From positions 4,768 to 68,767 of the forward strand of contig CAWIGC010000006.1 of the NCBI GenBank assembly GCA_963835555.1: a stretch of DNA of 64,000 nt. The letters run 5' to 3'. This DNA is from Sulfopaludibacter sp963835555 (GTDB lineage: Bacteria; Acidobacteriota; Terriglobia; Bryobacterales; Bryobacteraceae). The position numbers and the translations under genes are program-made. Of this stretch, positions 29,005 to 37,382 are shown piece after piece. The notes under the pieces were generated by a model. The model made no database searches and had not been told where the DNA came from. It saw only the letters and a list, made by a program, of their open reading frames with translations. Numbering within the stretch: the first letter of the stretch is position 1; every line of letters begins with the position of its first letter.

Positions 29005-30113
29005 TGCCATCCCAATCTTCGACGGACGTCTTCGTCATCGGAGGCGGTCCGGCCGGTCTGGCTGCCGCCTTAGCCGCGCGCCGTCGCGGATTCTCCGTCA
29101 CGGTCGCCGATTCGTCCGTGCCGCCCATTGACAAAGCATGTGGAGAGGGCATTATGCCCGATGGATTGACCGCGGCGCGTTCGCTCGGGCTGGACCTGGA
29201 GACCGGCGAGGCGCAGCGCTTCCGCGGAATTCGTTTTTGCGGGGGCGATCATGCCGTGGAAGCCGCGTTCCCGCGCGGCTATGGCCTGGGCATGCGGCGG
29301 ACGGAACTGCATCAACTGATGGTGGATCGTGCAGCCGATGCCGGAGTGCGCATGATGTGGGGCGCACGCGTCGCCGGCATTGGCCCCGGACAGGTCACTG
29401 TAAACGGCGGCACAGTGCCCGCGCGCTGGATTGTGGGCGCCGATGGCGGTCATTCGGCCGTGCGGCGGTGGGCCGGCCTGGACCGCTGCGAGCGTAGCAG
29501 CCTGCGGTACGGATTTCGGCGGCACTATCAGGTGGCTCCGTGGAGCGAGTACATGGAACTGCACTGGGGCAACGGCTGCCAGCTTTACGTGACGCCGGTA
29601 AGCAGCCGCGAGGTTTGCGTGGTGTTGATATCGCGCAACCCGCGCCTGCGCCTGGATGCCGCACTGCCGCAGTTTGCCGATGTGCAGCGGCGCCTGGCCG
29701 GTCGTCTGGCGACGCCGGAACGCGGGGGAATCTCGGCCTCGCGCCGCCTGCGGGCCGTCTACCGCGGCGATGTAGCGCTGCTGGGAGACGCCTCCGGCTC
29801 CGTGGATGCGGTCACCGGAGAGGGCCTCTGCCTGCTGTTTCAACAGTCCGTGGCGCTGGCCCAGGCTCTGGAGGCAGATGACCTGTCCCGGTACCAGGCG
29901 GAGCACCGACGCATCGGCAAGCGGCCGGAGTTAATGGCGGACCTGATGCTGTTCATGGACACGCGCACGCGTCTGCGGACGCGCACCATTCGCGCGCTGG
30001 AATCGAAGCCGGCCCTGTTTCGCCGGATGCTGGCCCTGCACGTGGGAGAGTTGAACCCGCGGCAGATTCTCACTAACGGAGTCGCACTGGGATGGCAAAT
30101 TCTCACCGTATGA
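29004..30113 (+). CDS. FAD-dependent oxidoreductase (geranylgeranyl reductase/halogenase-like group)
   Basis: This 369-residue flavoprotein has an N-terminal dinucleotide fold (VFVIGGGPAGLAAALAARRR, residues about 10-29), the conserved RR-TELHQLM-type segment (MRRTELHQLMVD), the IVGADGGHSAVR motif and the C-terminal FAD motif LLGDASGSVDAVTGEGL. These place it among p-hydroxybenzoate-hydroxylase-fold oxidoreductases related to geranylgeranyl reductases and flavin monooxygenases. The start at 29004 overlaps the TPR stop, and its TGA overlaps the YceI ATG. In many acidobacteria and myxobacteria such enzymes sit near type III polyketide or lipid genes; none is visible here. Confidence 0.85.
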   Translation: MPSQSSTDVFVIGGGPAGLAAALAARRRGFSVTVADSSVPPIDKACGEGIMPDGLTAARSLGLDLETGEAQRFRGIRFCGGDHAVEAAFPRGYGLGMRRTELHQLMVDRAADAGVRMMWGARVAGIGPGQVTVNGGTVPARWIVGADGGHSAVRRWAGLDRCERSSLRYGFRRHYQVAPWSEYMELHWGNGCQLYVTPVSSREVCVVLISRNPRLRLDAALPQFADVQRRLAGRLATPERGGISASRRLRAVYRGDVALLGDASGSVDAVTGEGLCLLFQQSVALAQALEADDLSRYQAEHRRIGKRPELMADLMLFMDTRTRLRTRTIRALESKPALFRRMLALHVGELNPRQILTNGVALGWQILTV

Positions 30114-30691
30114 TCAAAACATCGCGTATTCTCTTGTCTCAATTGGCTTGCGCCGCACTGCTCGCGGCGGCCACGCTTCCGGTTCTGCACCAAAGCCTGC
30201 AGGTGGATCCGGCCGAGACGAAGGTGGAGTTCACTCTGCCTTCGGTGCTGCACACCGTGCACGGAACCTTCGCGTTGAAGCGGGGCACCATTCAATTCGA
30301 CCCAGCCACGGGCAAAGCGTCCGGGGAGTTGGTGGTGGACGCAACCAGCGGCAACAGTGGCAATGGAGCGCGCGACCGCCGCATGAATAAAGACATCCTG
30401 CAGAGCGACAAGTTTCCGGAAATCGTATTCCGGCCCGATCGCGTGGATGGAAAAGTGCTCCCGCAGGGCGCATCGCAGGCACAGATGCACGGCATCTTTT
30501 CCATTCACGGAGAAGACCACGAAATCGTGATGCCGCTGGAGGTGCAAGCCTCCGAGGGCCAGTACACCGCAGTCGGCCATTTCAGCGTTCCGTATGTGAA
30601 ATGGGGGATGAAGAACCCCAGCACCCTGATGCTGCGCGTGAACGATACGGTGGACATCAAGATCGAAACCGTGGCCAAGATCGCGCGCTAG
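30110..30691 (+). CDS. YceI family periplasmic lipid-binding-like protein
   Basis: This 193-residue protein has a signal peptide (SRILLSQLACAALLAAATL) and a YceI lipocalin-like barrel: VDPAETKVEFTLPSVLHTVH at the start, RDRRMNKDILQSDKFPEIVF in the middle, KWGMKNPSTLMLRVNDTVDI at the end. YceI proteins bind polyisoprenoid or amide lipids in the periplasm. ATG 30110 overlaps the flavoprotein stop; an in-frame ATG 18 bases upstream is less likely. Coupling to an isoprenoid-reductase-like flavoprotein hints at isoprenoid or quinone-related lipid handling, as an inference. Confidence 0.87.
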   Translation: MIKTSRILLSQLACAALLAAATLPVLHQSLQVDPAETKVEFTLPSVLHTVHGTFALKRGTIQFDPATGKASGELVVDATSGNSGNGARDRRMNKDILQSDKFPEIVFRPDRVDGKVLPQGASQAQMHGIFSIHGEDHEIVMPLEVQASEGQYTAVGHFSVPYVKWGMKNPSTLMLRVNDTVDIKIETVAKIAR

Positions 30692-30692
30692 G

Positions 30693-31142
30693 CTAGCGCC
30701 GCTTCTCGAAGAACTCCTGGAGGAGTTCCACGCACTCCACGGCGAGCAGGCCTTCTTCCACTTCCACCCGGTGATTCAGCACGTCGGAATCGGCCAGGCG
30801 GAACTTGCTGCGCACGCCACCGAAACGAAGGTCGCGTCCGCCGAATACCAGACGGCGAACGCGGGCCGCTACCAGCGCACCCGCGCACATCACGCAGGGT
30901 TCGAGGGTGCAATAGAGCGTGGCGTCCTCCAGGCGGTAGTTGGCCAGGCGCCCGGCGGCTTCGCGCAGGGCCAGAATCTCGGCATGAGCCGTGGGGTCAT
31001 TCCGGGTGACGGGCGAATTCCATCCGCGCCCGGCGACTTCGCCATTGGCCACTACCACCGCACCGACCGGCACTTCGCCCGCGCCAGCCGCCACACGCGC
31101 CAGGCGCAACGCTTCGCGCATGTACTGTTCGTCAGAGTCCAC
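30693..31142 (-). CDS. tadA: tRNA-specific adenosine deaminase
   Basis: This 149-residue cytidine-deaminase-fold enzyme converts A34 to inosine in tRNA-Arg(ACG). It shows the zinc site in order: HAEILALREA with the catalytic Glu, and PCVMCAGAL with both Cys ligands. DP(T)AHAE and the final VEEGLLAVECVELLQEFF are typical of TadA. The GTG at 31142 gives DSDEQYMREALRLA, the usual N-terminus; ATG 31121 would remove seven residues. It is divergent from the DUF4337 gene and ends one base after the convergent YceI stop. Confidence 0.9.
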   Translation of the reverse strand: MDSDEQYMREALRLARVAAGAGEVPVGAVVVANGEVAGRGWNSPVTRNDPTAHAEILALREAAGRLANYRLEDATLYCTLEPCVMCAGALVAARVRRLVFGGRDLRFGGVRSKFRLADSDVLNHRVEVEEGLLAVECVELLQEFFEKRR

Positions 31143-31147
31143 TCGTT

Positions 31148-31153
31148 TATAAT
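31148..31153 (+). promoter_or_regulatory. Possible -10 element of the DUF4337 gene
   Basis: A perfect TATAAT lies 14 bases before the ATG at 31167. No good -35 hexamer is present 16-18 bases upstream (CTGTTC at 31125-31130 is weak), so this would be a promoter with a very short leader. The site overlaps the region just upstream of tadA. Confidence 0.3.
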
Positions 31154-31166
31154 ACGGAAATCTTTT

Positions 31167-31694
31167 ATGGCTGAACTGGAAATCCACCACGAAGTCGAGC
31201 ACGAATCCGATCCGACGGGAAGGGCCGTAGGCGTCCTGGCCGCTGTTTTGGCTGTGGTGCTGGCGGTTGTGACCATCGCATCGCACCGCACTCACACCGC
31301 CGCGATCATGCACAAATCCACCGCCAACGACCAGTGGTCTTACTATCAGGCCACGCGCGTGAAGTCTCACAACATCGAATTAGGTGAAAACCTGGTTAGT
31401 GTTTTGGGCGTCAAAAACGCGGCCGCGGACAAAATGCTGGCCAATTACGCGGCGCAAAAGACAGAGTACGAACAACGCTCCGACGCCATCCAGAAAAAAG
31501 CTCAGCAGTTTGACGAAATGGCCGAGGCCGACGAGAGCCGCGCCCTGCGCTTCGACATTGGTGAAGGGCTCCTCGAAATCGGCCTGGTACTCAGTTCCCT
31601 GTACTTCATTTCGAAGAAGAAGATGTTCCCCTTGATGGGCGTCATCGCCGGCGCCGCCGGTGTTCTGATCGCGGCCTCGGGACTGGCAATGTGA
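31167..31694 (+). CDS. DUF4337-like membrane protein
   Basis: This 175-residue protein has an N-terminal helix (GVLAAVLAVVLAVVTIASHR), a central coiled-coil region rich in Gln, Lys and Glu (LANYAAQKTEYEQRSDAIQK) and two C-terminal helices (GLLEIGLVLSSLYFI, LMGVIAGAAGVLIAASGLA). This helix, coil, two-helix layout and the NDQWSYYQATRVKSHNIEL stretch fit DUF4337. Nothing is known of its activity. It is convergent with purH. Confidence 0.8.
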   Translation: MAELEIHHEVEHESDPTGRAVGVLAAVLAVVLAVVTIASHRTHTAAIMHKSTANDQWSYYQATRVKSHNIELGENLVSVLGVKNAAADKMLANYAAQKTEYEQRSDAIQKKAQQFDEMAEADESRALRFDIGEGLLEIGLVLSSLYFISKKKMFPLMGVIAGAAGVLIAASGLAM

Positions 31695-31713
31695 CTGGTT
31701 ACTCGCGCGCTTT

Positions 31714-33245
31714 TCAATGCCGGAAATGGCGAATGCCGGTAAACACCATGGCGACGCCCAGGCGGTCCGCGGCCGCGATCACTTCCTCATCGCGAATGCT
31801 GCCGCCGGGCTGAATGAAAGCGGTGGCGCCGTGCCGCGCGGCTTCCTCGACACCGTCGGGAAACGGGAAGAAGGCGTCGGACGCCACCACCTCCCGCTAA
31901 GCGGCAGAATTGCCTTCATGGCGCCCAGTTTCACCGAATCGACGCGGCTCATCTGGCCCGCGCCCACACCGATGGTCTGACCCGCGCGCGCGTAGACAAT
32001 GGCATTGCTCTTGACGTGCTTGGCCACGCGCCACCCGAACTCCAGCGCGCGCCATTCCTCCGCGGTGGGTGCGCGCTTCGATTTCACCACCGCCTGGGCG
32101 CGGTCCAATTGGGCGCTGTCCGCCGTCTGCGCCAGATATCCGCCCGAAATCGATTTCACTACCAGCGGGTCCGCCGCCGCTACCACCTGCATCACGCGCA
32201 GATTTTTGCGGGCACGCAGAATGGCGAGCGCTTCCGGCGCATAGGCTGGCGCGGCGATAGCCTCCACGAACGTTTTGGCGATTTCGCGCGCCGTCTCTTC
32301 ATCCACCGCGCGATTCACGGCGATGACGCCGCCATAGGCCGAAACCGGGTCGCACGCCAGCGCCTGGCGATACGCTTCGGCCAGCGTCTCCTGCTCGGCG
32401 CACCCGCAGGGGTTGGTGTGCTTGATGATCGCCACGGCGGGCGACGGAAATTCGCAGGCCAGTTGCCACGCCGCGTCCAGGTCCACCAGGTTGTTGTAGG
32501 AAAGTTCCTTGCCGTGAAGTTGTGTTGCGCCGGCGATTCCCTTGCTGCCCGTAGCGTAGAGCGCCGCCGACTGGTGCGGATTCTCGCCGTAACGCAGGTC
32601 CATGGCTTTGGGCACGCGCAGATTCAACTCCTGCGGCAAAGCACCGGAGGGCGCGTCCACCTGCGCCAGTCGCGCGGTGATGGCGGCATCGTATTCCGCG
32701 GTGGTGCGAAACGCCTTGCGGGCCAGATTCCATTTGGTCTCTTGCGAGAGCTCTCCGGAATTCGCCTTCAATTCCGCCAGGATGGCGGGATACTCCAACG
32801 GCGAAACCACCACGGCCACGTCCTGATGGTTCTTCGCGGCCGCGCGGATCATCGTGGGGCCGCCGATGTCGATGTTTTCGATCAGTTCTTCGAGCGTGAC
32901 GCCGGCCTTTGCCGCGACATCTTCAAAGCGGTAGAGGTTGACCACCACCATATCGATGGGCGCGATGGCGTGCTGTGCGAGGGCCTGCATATGATCGGCG
33001 CGGCCGCGAATGGCGAGCATCCCGGCGGCAATTTTGGGATGGAGCGTCTTCACGCGGCCATCCAGCATTTCCGGAAAGCCGGTCACATCGGCGACATCGC
33101 GCACCGCGATTCCCGCTTCGCGCATGATGCGCGCCGTGCCTCCCGTGGAGATAATTTCCGCGCCCAGCGCGCTCAATTCGCGCGCCAAATCCAGAATGCC
33201 TGTCTTATCGGTGACACTGATCAATACCCGCTGAATTTTGCTCAT
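31714..33245 (-). CDS. purH: Bifunctional AICAR transformylase/IMP cyclohydrolase, one frameshift near the end
   Basis: PurH performs the last two steps of purine synthesis. The IMP cyclohydrolase part is at the N-terminus (VLISVTDKTGILDLARELSA, STGGTARIMREAG, GRVKTLHPKIAAGMLA) and the transformylase part follows (RYGENPHQSAALY, IIKHTNPCGCA, SAYGGVIAVNR, VGAGQMSRVDSVKLGAMKA). After MKAILPL at about 31900 the frame breaks; the neighbouring frame continues with VVASDAFFPFPDGVEEAARH and then the conserved GGSIRDEEV and FTGIRHFRH, stopping at 31714-31716. All active-site regions are intact, and a purine pathway enzyme is unlikely to be dead, so an assembly indel is the most likely cause. Confidence 0.9.
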
Positions 33246-33293
33246 CTATTTGCAAGGTAGCAGAAACGCGGGCCTGTCCGTCCCGGCGGCGGT

Positions 33294-34199
33294 TTATTGT
33301 CCCCTGCCGGCCATCGTTCCTCCCCTGCCGGCGGGACGGGGCGGAGCCACGTAGTCTACGAGTTCATCGACCGGCTTCTTCCCGGCCCACGCGATGCCGC
33401 GGAGCAAGGTGCGCTGAATCTGGTAATTGGCGAAATCGGCGTAGGTGTGGCCCTGCATCCACACGAACGCCCGGGCAGGCTGACCGCCGGGCACCGTGTG
33501 TTCGTACGTCCAGATCTGCGGCACCACTTCGCCCTTATGGTCGCCGGCGCTGCGCGTGGGCGCGATCTGCGCGGTTGCCAGCACGTGGATGGCGGGGTCT
33601 TTCGCCCACGTCATCAGGAAGAAGGCTTCATCGAAAAGCGTGATGTCGGACATGTCCTTCATGATGGGGTTGGATTTGTCCACGACCGTGTAGGGGATGG
33701 GCGCGTCCAGAGTGTAGTTCACCTCGCCATGCTTCTTTGCGCCGCCCACCAGCGTCGCAAAATAGGCGGGATCGGGGCCGCACAAAGAGTCATGCAGACT
33801 CACCAGGCCGCCGCCGCGTTTGACGAACGCCTCGATCAACTCCTTTTCGGTGTCGCTCAGGTAGGCGGCGTCGCCTTTGTAGATCACCACCACGTCGGTA
33901 TGTTCCAGGTCGGCGCTGCCGGGGGCATGCAACGCGCCATCGACCACGGCTCCGTGCTCGGTCAGCAGCTTGCTCCAGTCGGCAAGAAACTGCGGGTAGT
34001 CATGCTGACCCGGTCCATGGGATTTGAGGCCCGCCCAGATATAGATGTGCATGCCATTGCGATTCTGGCCGGGGGGTAGCGGGGCTCCGCCGCGGCCGCC
34101 CTGCGCCCAGGCAGACGGCAGTATCGCGACTGCCAGAAACAGCAGAAGCAGGATCCTCGATCTGAAAGACGTTCTGTTGCAATTTTGTGTTGTCGTCAC
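33294..34199 (-). CDS. Secreted ThuA-domain protein
   Basis: This 301-residue protein has a signal peptide (RILLLLFLAVAILPSAWA) and a ThuA domain with a class I glutamine-amidotransferase-like fold (GQHDYPQFLADWSKLL, DVVVIYKGDAAYLSDTEKEL, VKRGGGLVSLHDSLCG). The Cys after the LHDSL strand sits near the nucleophile position of the superfamily, but ThuA activity is not well defined; members are linked to sugar (trehalose) use. It starts three bases after the PQQ dehydrogenase stop on the same strand, so the two are co-transcribed, which suggests a role in periplasmic sugar oxidation. Confidence 0.87.
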   Translation of the reverse strand: MTTTQNCNRTSFRSRILLLLFLAVAILPSAWAQGGRGGAPLPPGQNRNGMHIYIWAGLKSHGPGQHDYPQFLADWSKLLTEHGAVVDGALHAPGSADLEHTDVVVIYKGDAAYLSDTEKELIEAFVKRGGGLVSLHDSLCGPDPAYFATLVGGAKKHGEVNYTLDAPIPYTVVDKSNPIMKDMSDITLFDEAFFLMTWAKDPAIHVLATAQIAPTRSAGDHKGEVVPQIWTYEHTVPGGQPARAFVWMQGHTYADFANYQIQRTLLRGIAWAGKKPVDELVDYVAPPRPAGRGGTMAGRGQ

Positions 34200-34202
34200 A
34201 AG

Positions 34203-36254
34203 TCACCGCCTGGCCTTGGTATTCTTATCGGGGCCTTCCAGCGCGAAGGCCATAACGCTGTCGCCGGTCACCCGGTTATTGAAGAAGCCGCCCCCGGTGG
34301 CCGTGATCGCCACATACTGTTTGCCATCGCGTCCCTGATAGGTCATAGGGGTGGCCTCCGCTGCTCCGGGCAGTTTGAACGTCCACAACTCCTTGCCGGT
34401 CTTTGCGTCGAATGCGCGGAAACGGGCGTCATCGGTCGCGCCCACGAATACCAGGCCTCCGGCAGTCGCGATGGTGCCGCCGTTGCCGGGACGCCCGGTG
34501 TTCTGTTTGCCGGCTGGAAGGCTATCGGTGACGCCCAGCGGCACCCGCCAGGCGAACGCGCCGGTGTTCACATTGACGGCGGTCAACTCTCCCCAAGGGG
34601 GCTGCTGGCATGGCAGTTGCTGCGTCGAGTCGGCGCCGGGAATGCTGAGACGCCCACCGCCCGGCACGCCCTCGTAAGGGCCGTCGGGATCGACGCGGTT
34701 GCCGGTGCCTTTGGCCAGCGCCCGGCCGGTTTTCGGATCGTGATCCTTCTGGCCGGAGAGTTGTCCTAACTCGTTGGTGTTGACGAACAGGTAGCCCAAT
34801 TGCGGATTGAACGAAGTGCCGCCCCAATTCACGCCGCCATGATTCCCGGGGAACTGCACGCGCAGCCGGTTATAAGCGGGCGGAAGGTAAGGCCCGCCGA
34901 ATTGCACGCCGTCAAGAAGCTTCTTGCAGGCCGATTCCAGTTCGGGCGTGACGGTCGCAACGTCCGCCGCGCTCATCGTCATGCGTACCAGCGGCGGCGG
35001 CTTCACCGGGAACGGCTGGGTCTTCGAAGAGTGTTCCAGCGGCACTTCGCTTTGCGGCACGGGCCGCTCTTCGGCGCCGTAGATCGGCTTGCCGGTGACG
35101 CGGTCAAGCAGGAACAGGAGTCCAACCTTGGTTACCGCCACGACGGCGGGAATGGTCTTGCCGCCCTGCTTCACGTCGATCAGCGCGGGCGCGCCGGTCA
35201 AATCGGCGTCCCAGAGATCGTGGTGAACCAACTGGAAATGCCAGAGGTACTTTCCGGTATTCGCGTCGGCGGCCACCAGGCTGTTGGCGAACAGGTCATC
35301 GCCGGCGCGGTCGCCGCCATACTGGTCTACCGAAGGCGCGCCGAACGGCATGTAAACAATGCCGCGCGCGGCATCCACCGTGAGGAAGCCCCAGACATTC
35401 ACGCCGGAACGGTTCTTCCAACTATCATCGGCCCAGGTATCGTTAAATTTTTCGCCTGCGCGAGGAATGGAATGAAACGTCCAGACCACCTTTCCGGTGT
35501 GAAGATCCCATGCGCGGACGTCGCCGGCGGGGCCATGCGGTGGGTTTTCCTGGGTGGTGCCTCCCGCGATAACCAGGTTTTTGTAGACGATTGGCGGTGA
35601 ACTCAGCCCGTTGCGGCCGGGCAGTCCTTGCATGATTTCGGGCGTATTCAGATTGACGATGCCGTTGTCTCCGAAACCGTCGTTGGGCTTGCCGGTTTTA
35701 GCATCGAGCGAATACAACTTGCCGTCGCTGGAACCGAAAACGATCTGCGGCGGCGTCCGCGTGTCGCCGGCCCAGTATTCGATGCCGCGCGTCGCAGGCG
35801 AGCTCGAGGGAAGGTGATAGGCCCAGATTTCCTCTCCCGTGGTGGGATCCACGGCAACCACGCGGGAATACGGCGTGGACATGTACATGGTGCCGTTGAT
35901 GACCAGGGGCGTGTTTTCGCTGGGGCTGAAGCCCGACCCGCCGCGACCCCGGCCGCGGCCCATCGGAGGCGCTTCCGGCGTATCCCCCACAGCGCCGCCC
36001 GCACCCCGGGCTGCCGGGGTTGGAGCGGCAGCGCCCGCGGGCTTCATGTGATAAACCCAGGCCACCTTGAGGCGGTCAACATTGGCCGGCGTGATTTCAG
36101 TAAGCGGCGAGAAGCGCATGCCGCCGGAATCGTGGCCATAGGTGGGCCATTCCTTGGATTGGCTGGCGGCGGGAACCTTGTTGGACTGCGCCAGAGCGCT
36201 TGCCAGGATGATAAGGGTGCTGCCTGCAATGAGGGTGCTTAAGGGCCGATTCAT
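34203..36254 (-). CDS. PQQ-dependent dehydrogenase (membrane glucose dehydrogenase-like beta-propeller)
   Basis: This 683-residue exported quinoprotein (signal STLIAGSTLIILASALA) folds as an eight-bladed propeller. It has WPTYGHDSGGMRFSPLTEI at the start, HFQLVHHDLWDADLTGAPAL in the PQQ-binding region and NTGRPGNGGTIATAGGLVFV near the end, all typical of the quinoprotein glucose/quinate dehydrogenase group. It has no heme domain, so electrons must pass to quinone or a separate cytochrome; a c-type cytochrome is encoded divergently at 36347. A Gly/Arg-rich insert (about residues 65-105) is unusual. ATG 36254 places the signal peptide at the N-terminus. Confidence 0.87.
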   Translation of the reverse strand: MNRPLSTLIAGSTLIILASALAQSNKVPAASQSKEWPTYGHDSGGMRFSPLTEITPANVDRLKVAWVYHMKPAGAAAPTPAARGAGGAVGDTPEAPPMGRGRGRGGSGFSPSENTPLVINGTMYMSTPYSRVVAVDPTTGEEIWAYHLPSSSPATRGIEYWAGDTRTPPQIVFGSSDGKLYSLDAKTGKPNDGFGDNGIVNLNTPEIMQGLPGRNGLSSPPIVYKNLVIAGGTTQENPPHGPAGDVRAWDLHTGKVVWTFHSIPRAGEKFNDTWADDSWKNRSGVNVWGFLTVDAARGIVYMPFGAPSVDQYGGDRAGDDLFANSLVAADANTGKYLWHFQLVHHDLWDADLTGAPALIDVKQGGKTIPAVVAVTKVGLLFLLDRVTGKPIYGAEERPVPQSEVPLEHSSKTQPFPVKPPPLVRMTMSAADVATVTPELESACKKLLDGVQFGGPYLPPAYNRLRVQFPGNHGGVNWGGTSFNPQLGYLFVNTNELGQLSGQKDHDPKTGRALAKGTGNRVDPDGPYEGVPGGGRLSIPGADSTQQLPCQQPPWGELTAVNVNTGAFAWRVPLGVTDSLPAGKQNTGRPGNGGTIATAGGLVFVGATDDARFRAFDAKTGKELWTFKLPGAAEATPMTYQGRDGKQYVAITATGGGFFNNRVTGDSVMAFALEGPDKNTKARR

Positions 36255-36346
36255 GGCGATATGGGGGGCGAACAACGATCGCAAATTACCCGGCCGCCAG
36301 CATATCACAACCTTCATCCCTCCCGTCTGTGGCAAACTAGATATCA

Positions 36347-36805
36347 ATGCGTTGGATGCTGCTTGCGATTTCCCTCCTGTCCCTCTCCTCGGTAATTCCC
36401 GGCGCCGCTCAAGGCGATGATCTCCCCGGGGGCAAAGGAAAAGACGTTTTTCAAAGGATGTGCTCCAACTGCCACGGACTCGATCAGGTGACCAGTGCCA
36501 GGAATTCCAAGAAACAGTGGAGTAACGTGGTGGACGATATGGTCTCTCGCGGCGCGGAAGGCTCCGACGATGACGTGAATGCCGTGATCAGCTACCTTTC
36601 GCGAAACTTCGGACAGCCCGTCAACATCAATACAGCCAGCGCTAAAGAGATTCAGGACGGTCTTTCGTTCACGGCCGCGCAGTCGGCATCGATCGTTCAA
36701 TACCGCACCGATAAGGGCGCATTCAAGACCTACGACGACCTCACAAAGGTCCCCGGTCTCGATGCCGGGTTGCTCGAAGAACAGAAAAAGAACATTGTGT
36801 TTTAG
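36347..36805 (+). CDS. Exported cytochrome c fused to a ComEA-type helix-hairpin-helix domain
   Basis: This 152-residue protein has a signal peptide (LLAISLLSLSSVIPGAAQ), a monoheme class I cytochrome c domain with CSNCH (about residues 39-43) and a downstream Met-containing helix (WSNVVDDMVSRG, likely axial ligand), then a C-terminal HhH domain (VNINTASAKEIQDGL, TYDDLTKVPGLD) as in ComEA. It lies 92 bases from the divergent PQQ dehydrogenase, so it may accept its electrons. HhH units usually bind DNA or help oligomerise; the role in this fusion is unclear. Confidence 0.85.
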   Translation: MRWMLLAISLLSLSSVIPGAAQGDDLPGGKGKDVFQRMCSNCHGLDQVTSARNSKKQWSNVVDDMVSRGAEGSDDDVNAVISYLSRNFGQPVNINTASAKEIQDGLSFTAAQSASIVQYRTDKGAFKTYDDLTKVPGLDAGLLEEQKKNIVF

Positions 36806-36838
36806 TTGCCAGGGGGACACCCGTTGCGTCCAGGATGT

Positions 36839-37195
36839 TCAGTGGGCCTTGACCTGATCCAGTGCCGTTCGCAGCAAATCTGCAAGGTGCTCGGGCTTCT
36901 CTAACGGAAATTCGTATGGGGCGGGCTTGTGACGGCCCGTCAGAATCAGATTGGTTCCTTCGGCGGAAGTGCAATAGCTGGCATTCAATTCGTGGTACTT
37001 GTTCCACGGCCAGTTATAGAGAGGCCAAAACTCGGCCGCGTCTTCGTCAAGATAGATCCGATGCTTGGCGGTTGAATTGGAGAGGTCGATTCGCACGCCT
37101 CGCATCCGAGTGGGCGGCTGTTTCCCATCCTCAATGACCATCGCGACGATGGCGGCCTCCTCAGGAAGTTGACATTGTTTCAGACGCAAGGGCAA
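36839..37195 (-). CDS. Hypothetical protein, 118 residues
   Basis: No family is recognised. The protein is soluble, with no signal or membrane segment, and rich in Trp and Tyr in the middle (EFWPLYNWPWNKYHELN). A beta-strand-like start (MRGVRIDLSNSTAKHRIYLD) and a helical tail (KPEHLADLLRTALDQVKAH) give it the look of a small folded domain. It ends 33 bases after the convergent cytochrome gene. Base use is a little less GC-rich than its neighbours, and its upstream side abuts an imperfect inverted repeat at 37204-37352. Confidence 0.5.
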   Translation of the reverse strand: MPLRLKQCQLPEEAAIVAMVIEDGKQPPTRMRGVRIDLSNSTAKHRIYLDEDAAEFWPLYNWPWNKYHELNASYCTSAEGTNLILTGRHKPAPYEFPLEKPEHLADLLRTALDQVKAH

Positions 37196-37203
37196 GTGCC
37201 GCC

Positions 37204-37352
37204 GCTAACGGGCCGAGCCCTGCCGGTATTTCGTGCTCGTGCCCAAATGCCGGCAGAATCCGTCTGGCACCGATGCTGGCGGAGCGTGCAAGTCCATTTG
37301 TTTCAATCCCGCCCGCGGGCGGCGCCGTGGCAGGCCGAATGCCTTTGTTAGC
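37204..37352. repeat. Imperfect inverted repeat with an inner stem-loop
   Basis: GCTAAC (37204-37209) and CTGCC (37220-37224) on one side match the reverse complements GGCAG (37329-37333) and GTTAGC (37347-37352) on the other. Inside, CTGCCGG (37220-37226) pairs with CCGGCAG (37249-37255). The gap 37196-37382 has no gene. The GCTAAC...GTTAGC ends recall integron attC sites, but the arms align poorly and there is no cassette or integrase, so no more than a folded repeat is claimed. Confidence 0.3.
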
Positions 37353-37382
37353 TGCAGGGTCGGTGTACCGGAGGGAATGCCC

